From Dyadobacter subterraneus (lineage in GTDB: Bacteria; Bacteroidota; Bacteroidia; Cytophagales; Spirosomataceae), in contig NZ_JACYGY010000001.1 of the NCBI RefSeq assembly GCF_015221875.1, forward strand, positions 2,418,001 to 2,482,000: 64,000 bases of DNA, read 5' to 3'. This document shows, piece by piece, positions 61,618 through 64,000 of the stretch. The position numbers and the translations under genes were made by a program. The notes below the pieces were generated by a model. That model saw only the letters and a program-made list of their open reading frames with translations. It was not told where the DNA came from and did not search any database. Positions within the stretch are counted from its first letter, which is position 1, and each line of letters opens with the position of its first letter.

Positions 61618-61706
61618 CTGTTAGCATTTAGCTTTTACAGATTGTGAATAAGCAAATAAAATTTAACATGCCAGGCGAACGCCTAAACACTAACACCTAA
61701 AAGCTT
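61618..61706. repeat. Permease spacer with TTAGC / GCTAA inverted motifs
   Basis: It opens with CTGTTAGCATTTAGC immediately after the stop and closes with AACGCCTAAACACTAACACC before the next start. The opening matches the AGCTGTTAGCATT of the spacer after copy 4. Confidence 0.5.
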
Positions 61707-64000
61707 ATGCTACGTAATTATTTAAAAATCGCATTTAGAAATCTGGCTAAAAACAAGGGCTACGGATTTATCAATATTGTTGGTTTGGCCATGGGAATGG
61801 CCGTTGCCATACTGATAGGTCTGTGGATTTATGACGAGATTTCTTACGACCGTTATCATAAAAATTATGATAAGGTTGCCCAGATCATGCAGCATCAGAC
61901 TTATAACGGACAAGTAGAAACACAAAATGCTGTGCCATTTCCACTAGGTCCGGAGCTGAAAAAAAATTATGGAAGTGATTTTAAATATGTTGTCAGGGCC
62001 ACCTGGAACAACAAACACGTTCTTTCTCATGGAGAAAAAAAACTGGCGAAAAACGGACCTTATATAGAACCGGAAGCGCCGGAAATGCTGACGGTAAAAA
62101 TGCTCAACGGAAGTATGTCCGGTTTAAATGATCCACATTCAATTTTACTTTCGGAATCAACTGCAAAAGCATTTTTCGGAGACAAAGATCCGGTTGACCA
62201 GCTTATGAAAATAGACAATCGGCTGGATGTAAAAGTGACTGGCGTGTATGAAGATCTTCCGCACAATTCTACATTCCGCGGGATGCAATTCATGGCGCCT
62301 TGGAGTCTGTACGAAATCGATTCTCCATGGATGAAAACAAATGATGATCCTTGGCGGTCAAATAGTTACCAAACATTTGTACAGCTGAATAATAATGCTG
62401 ATATCGAAAAAGTGTCGGCTAAAATTAAGGATATCAAAGTAAAAAATATCCATCCCGAACAGCTGAAATACAAGCCGGAAGTTTTTCTTAATCCAATGAA
62501 AGAATGGCATTTGTATTCGGAATTTAAGGACGGAAAGCGGGTTGGCGGCTTGATAGAATTTGTCTGGCTTTTTGGAATCATCGGTTCATTTGTACTGCTT
62601 CTGGCCTGCATTAATTTCATGAATCTGAGTACTGCACGTTCTGAAAAAAGAGCAAAAGAAGTGGGTATCCGCAAGGCAATAGGGTCGGTACGGAAACAAT
62701 TGATTTTACAGTTTTTTAGCGAATCGCTGATTGTGGTAGGCTTTGCATTTGTTTTGGCCATGGTGCTGGTTTTGCTGATACTTCCACAGTTCAATGACGT
62801 GGCCGACAAAAAGCTTGCAATATTATGGAGCAATCCTCTTTTCTGGCTTGCAGGAATTGGTTTTAGTTTGTTAACTGCCATGATCGCAGGAAGTTATCCG
62901 GCACTTTATTTATCCTCTTTTCAGCCGGTAAAAGTTTTAAAAGGTACATTTAAAGCGGGCAGGTTTGCTGCGATTCCACGAAAAGCTTTGGTGGTAGTTC
63001 AATTTACAGTTTCTATTATTTTAATCATCGGAACAACGGTCGTTTTTCGTCAAATCCAATTTGCCAAAAACAGACCGGTAGGGTATGATCGTAATGGTTT
63101 GATAACGATCAGTTTGACTACGCCGGACATTCACAATCATTTTGATGCGGTCAAAGACGAATTGAAAAAATCAGGAGCAATTGCTGAAATAGCCGAATCC
63201 AGCAGTCCTACCACAGAAACCTGGTCGTCCACAAGCGGATTCGCCTGGAAAGGAAAAGATCCGTCACTATCCGTGGATTTCAATTTCAATGAAGTGTCAC
63301 ACGATTATGGCAAAACAGTAGGATGGAAATTTAAAGACGGCAGGGATTTTTCCAAAGAATTTGCCACGGATTCTTCTGCACTGGTCGTCAACGAAGCTGC
63401 TGTTAAATTTATGGGATTGAAAAACCCGGTCGGTGAAATGCTTACCTGGAATGGTACGCCTTACAAAATTATTGGTGTGACTAAAGACATGGTGATCCAG
63501 TCTCCATATGCGCCAACAGTTCCGGTTTTCTACAATTTATCTTCGGGCGAGGGTGGCGTTATCAATATCAAATTAAATCCTCAGACCAACACATCGTCGG
63601 CTTTGGCAACCATTGAGAGTGTCTTCAAAAAGTACGATACTGGTTCTCCATTCGAATACAGCTTTGTTGATGAACAATACGCCACCAAGTTTTTTAATGA
63701 AGAGCGCATCGGAAAACTGACAACATTTTTTGCCATACTTGCCATAATGATCAGCTGTTTAGGAATTTTCGGCCTTGCATCTTTTACGGCTGAACAGCGT
63801 ACCAAGGAAATTGGCGTGCGTAAAGTTCTCGGAGCTTCGGTGGCAAATTTATGGAGAATGCTTTCAACTGATTTTGTCGTACTGGTCATTATTTCCTGCA
63901 TTATTTCCACGCCAATTGCGCTTTATTTTCTGAATGGCTGGCTGCAAAAATATGAGTACCGGACGGAAATTTCCTGGTGGATATTTATTCTCGCCAGTCT
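61707..64000 (+). CDS. FtsX/MacB-type ABC transporter permease, array copy 10 (subtype A), cut by window edge
   Basis: The frame opens at ATG 61707 (MLRNYLKIAFRNLAKNKGYG) and runs without a stop to the window end, giving about 764 of an expected 798 or so residues. All subtype A marks are present: IGLWIYDEISYDRYHKNYDK, AKEVGIRKAIGSVRKQLI, HDYGKTVGWKFKDGRDFSKE and KYEYRTEISWW near the edge. The second coupling motif is RTKEIGVRKVLGASVANL. Compared with copy 7 the middle of the first periplasmic domain is well diverged. Only part of the last helix and the short C-terminal tail are missing. The array may continue beyond the window. Confidence 0.9.
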   Translation, partial: MLRNYLKIAFRNLAKNKGYGFINIVGLAMGMAVAILIGLWIYDEISYDRYHKNYDKVAQIMQHQTYNGQVETQNAVPFPLGPELKKNYGSDFKYVVRATWNNKHVLSHGEKKLAKNGPYIEPEAPEMLTVKMLNGSMSGLNDPHSILLSESTAKAFFGDKDPVDQLMKIDNRLDVKVTGVYEDLPHNSTFRGMQFMAPWSLYEIDSPWMKTNDDPWRSNSYQTFVQLNNNADIEKVSAKIKDIKVKNIHPEQLKYKPEVFLNPMKEWHLYSEFKDGKRVGGLIEFVWLFGIIGSFVLLLACINFMNLSTARSEKRAKEVGIRKAIGSVRKQLILQFFSESLIVVGFAFVLAMVLVLLILPQFNDVADKKLAILWSNPLFWLAGIGFSLLTAMIAGSYPALYLSSFQPVKVLKGTFKAGRFAAIPRKALVVVQFTVSIILIIGTTVVFRQIQFAKNRPVGYDRNGLITISLTTPDIHNHFDAVKDELKKSGAIAEIAESSSPTTETWSSTSGFAWKGKDPSLSVDFNFNEVSHDYGKTVGWKFKDGRDFSKEFATDSSALVVNEAAVKFMGLKNPVGEMLTWNGTPYKIIGVTKDMVIQSPYAPTVPVFYNLSSGEGGVINIKLNPQTNTSSALATIESVFKKYDTGSPFEYSFVDEQYATKFFNEERIGKLTTFFAILAIMISCLGIFGLASFTAEQRTKEIGVRKVLGASVANLWRMLSTDFVVLVIISCIISTPIALYFLNGWLQKYEYRTEISWWIFILAS

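Overview
The window looks like the chromosome of a Bacteroidota bacterium of the order Cytophagales; a Dyadobacter-like member of the Spirosomaceae is my best guess. This is inferred from a type IX secretion (T9SS) sorting domain, a TonB-dependent receptor with a carboxypeptidase-regulatory-like N-terminus, gene-start promoters of the TAnnTTTG type, and a long run of FtsX/MacB-type permeases of the kind that is expanded in this group. No rRNA, tRNA, prophage or CRISPR array was seen.

Layout. 1-2.0 kb: two overlapping genes of unknown function, the first cut by the window edge. 2.2-2.8 kb: a wrecked secreted metalloprotease gene that keeps only its two ends. 2.9-7.1 kb (minus): cyanophycinase-like peptidase, a periplasmic LolA-like protein and a TonB-dependent receptor. 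7.4-13.3 kb (plus): an operon of a PLP-dependent sulfur amino acid enzyme, a class A beta-lactamase-like protein, a class C-like serine hydrolase and an S9 peptidase. 13.6-16.2 kb (minus): a two-CHRD lipoprotein, a ChbG-type deacetylase and a DUF4142 protein. 16.5-18.9 kb (plus): HAD hydrolase, TPR protein and OmpA-type lipoprotein, ended by a strong bidirectional terminator. 19.0-25.1 kb (minus): a complete MarR-TolC-adaptor-RND efflux operon with a good promoter and candidate operators. 25.3-27.6 kb (plus): a two-gene GMC dehydrogenase. 27.7-27.9 kb: a cluster of REP-like hairpins.

28.1-37.9 kb is a potassium-uptake kdp locus: a small unknown protein, a second tiny membrane peptide, kdpF, kdpA, kdpB, kdpC, an outer-membrane barrel, a truncated KdpD (ATP-binding and USP part only) and a separate membrane histidine kinase. 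A PIN-domain toxin/antitoxin-like pair lies on the opposite strand exactly between kdpB and kdpC. No KdpE-type response regulator is visible.

37.9-38.9 kb holds a frameshifted REP-associated tyrosine transposase (RAYT) flanked by near-identical 52-bp inverted repeats made of small hairpins.

39.0-64.0 kb is ten consecutive plus-strand genes for about 800-residue, eight-helix FtsX/MacB-type permeases, the last cut by the window edge, with no ABC ATPase gene among them. They fall into recognisable subtypes, the first, seventh and tenth being close relatives. Their spacers carry two kinds of repeats: REP hairpins whose GTAG motif includes the permease stop codon and which start short tandem arrays, and TTAGC/GCTAA-type inverted motifs. 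The array and its repeats are the most unusual part of the window.
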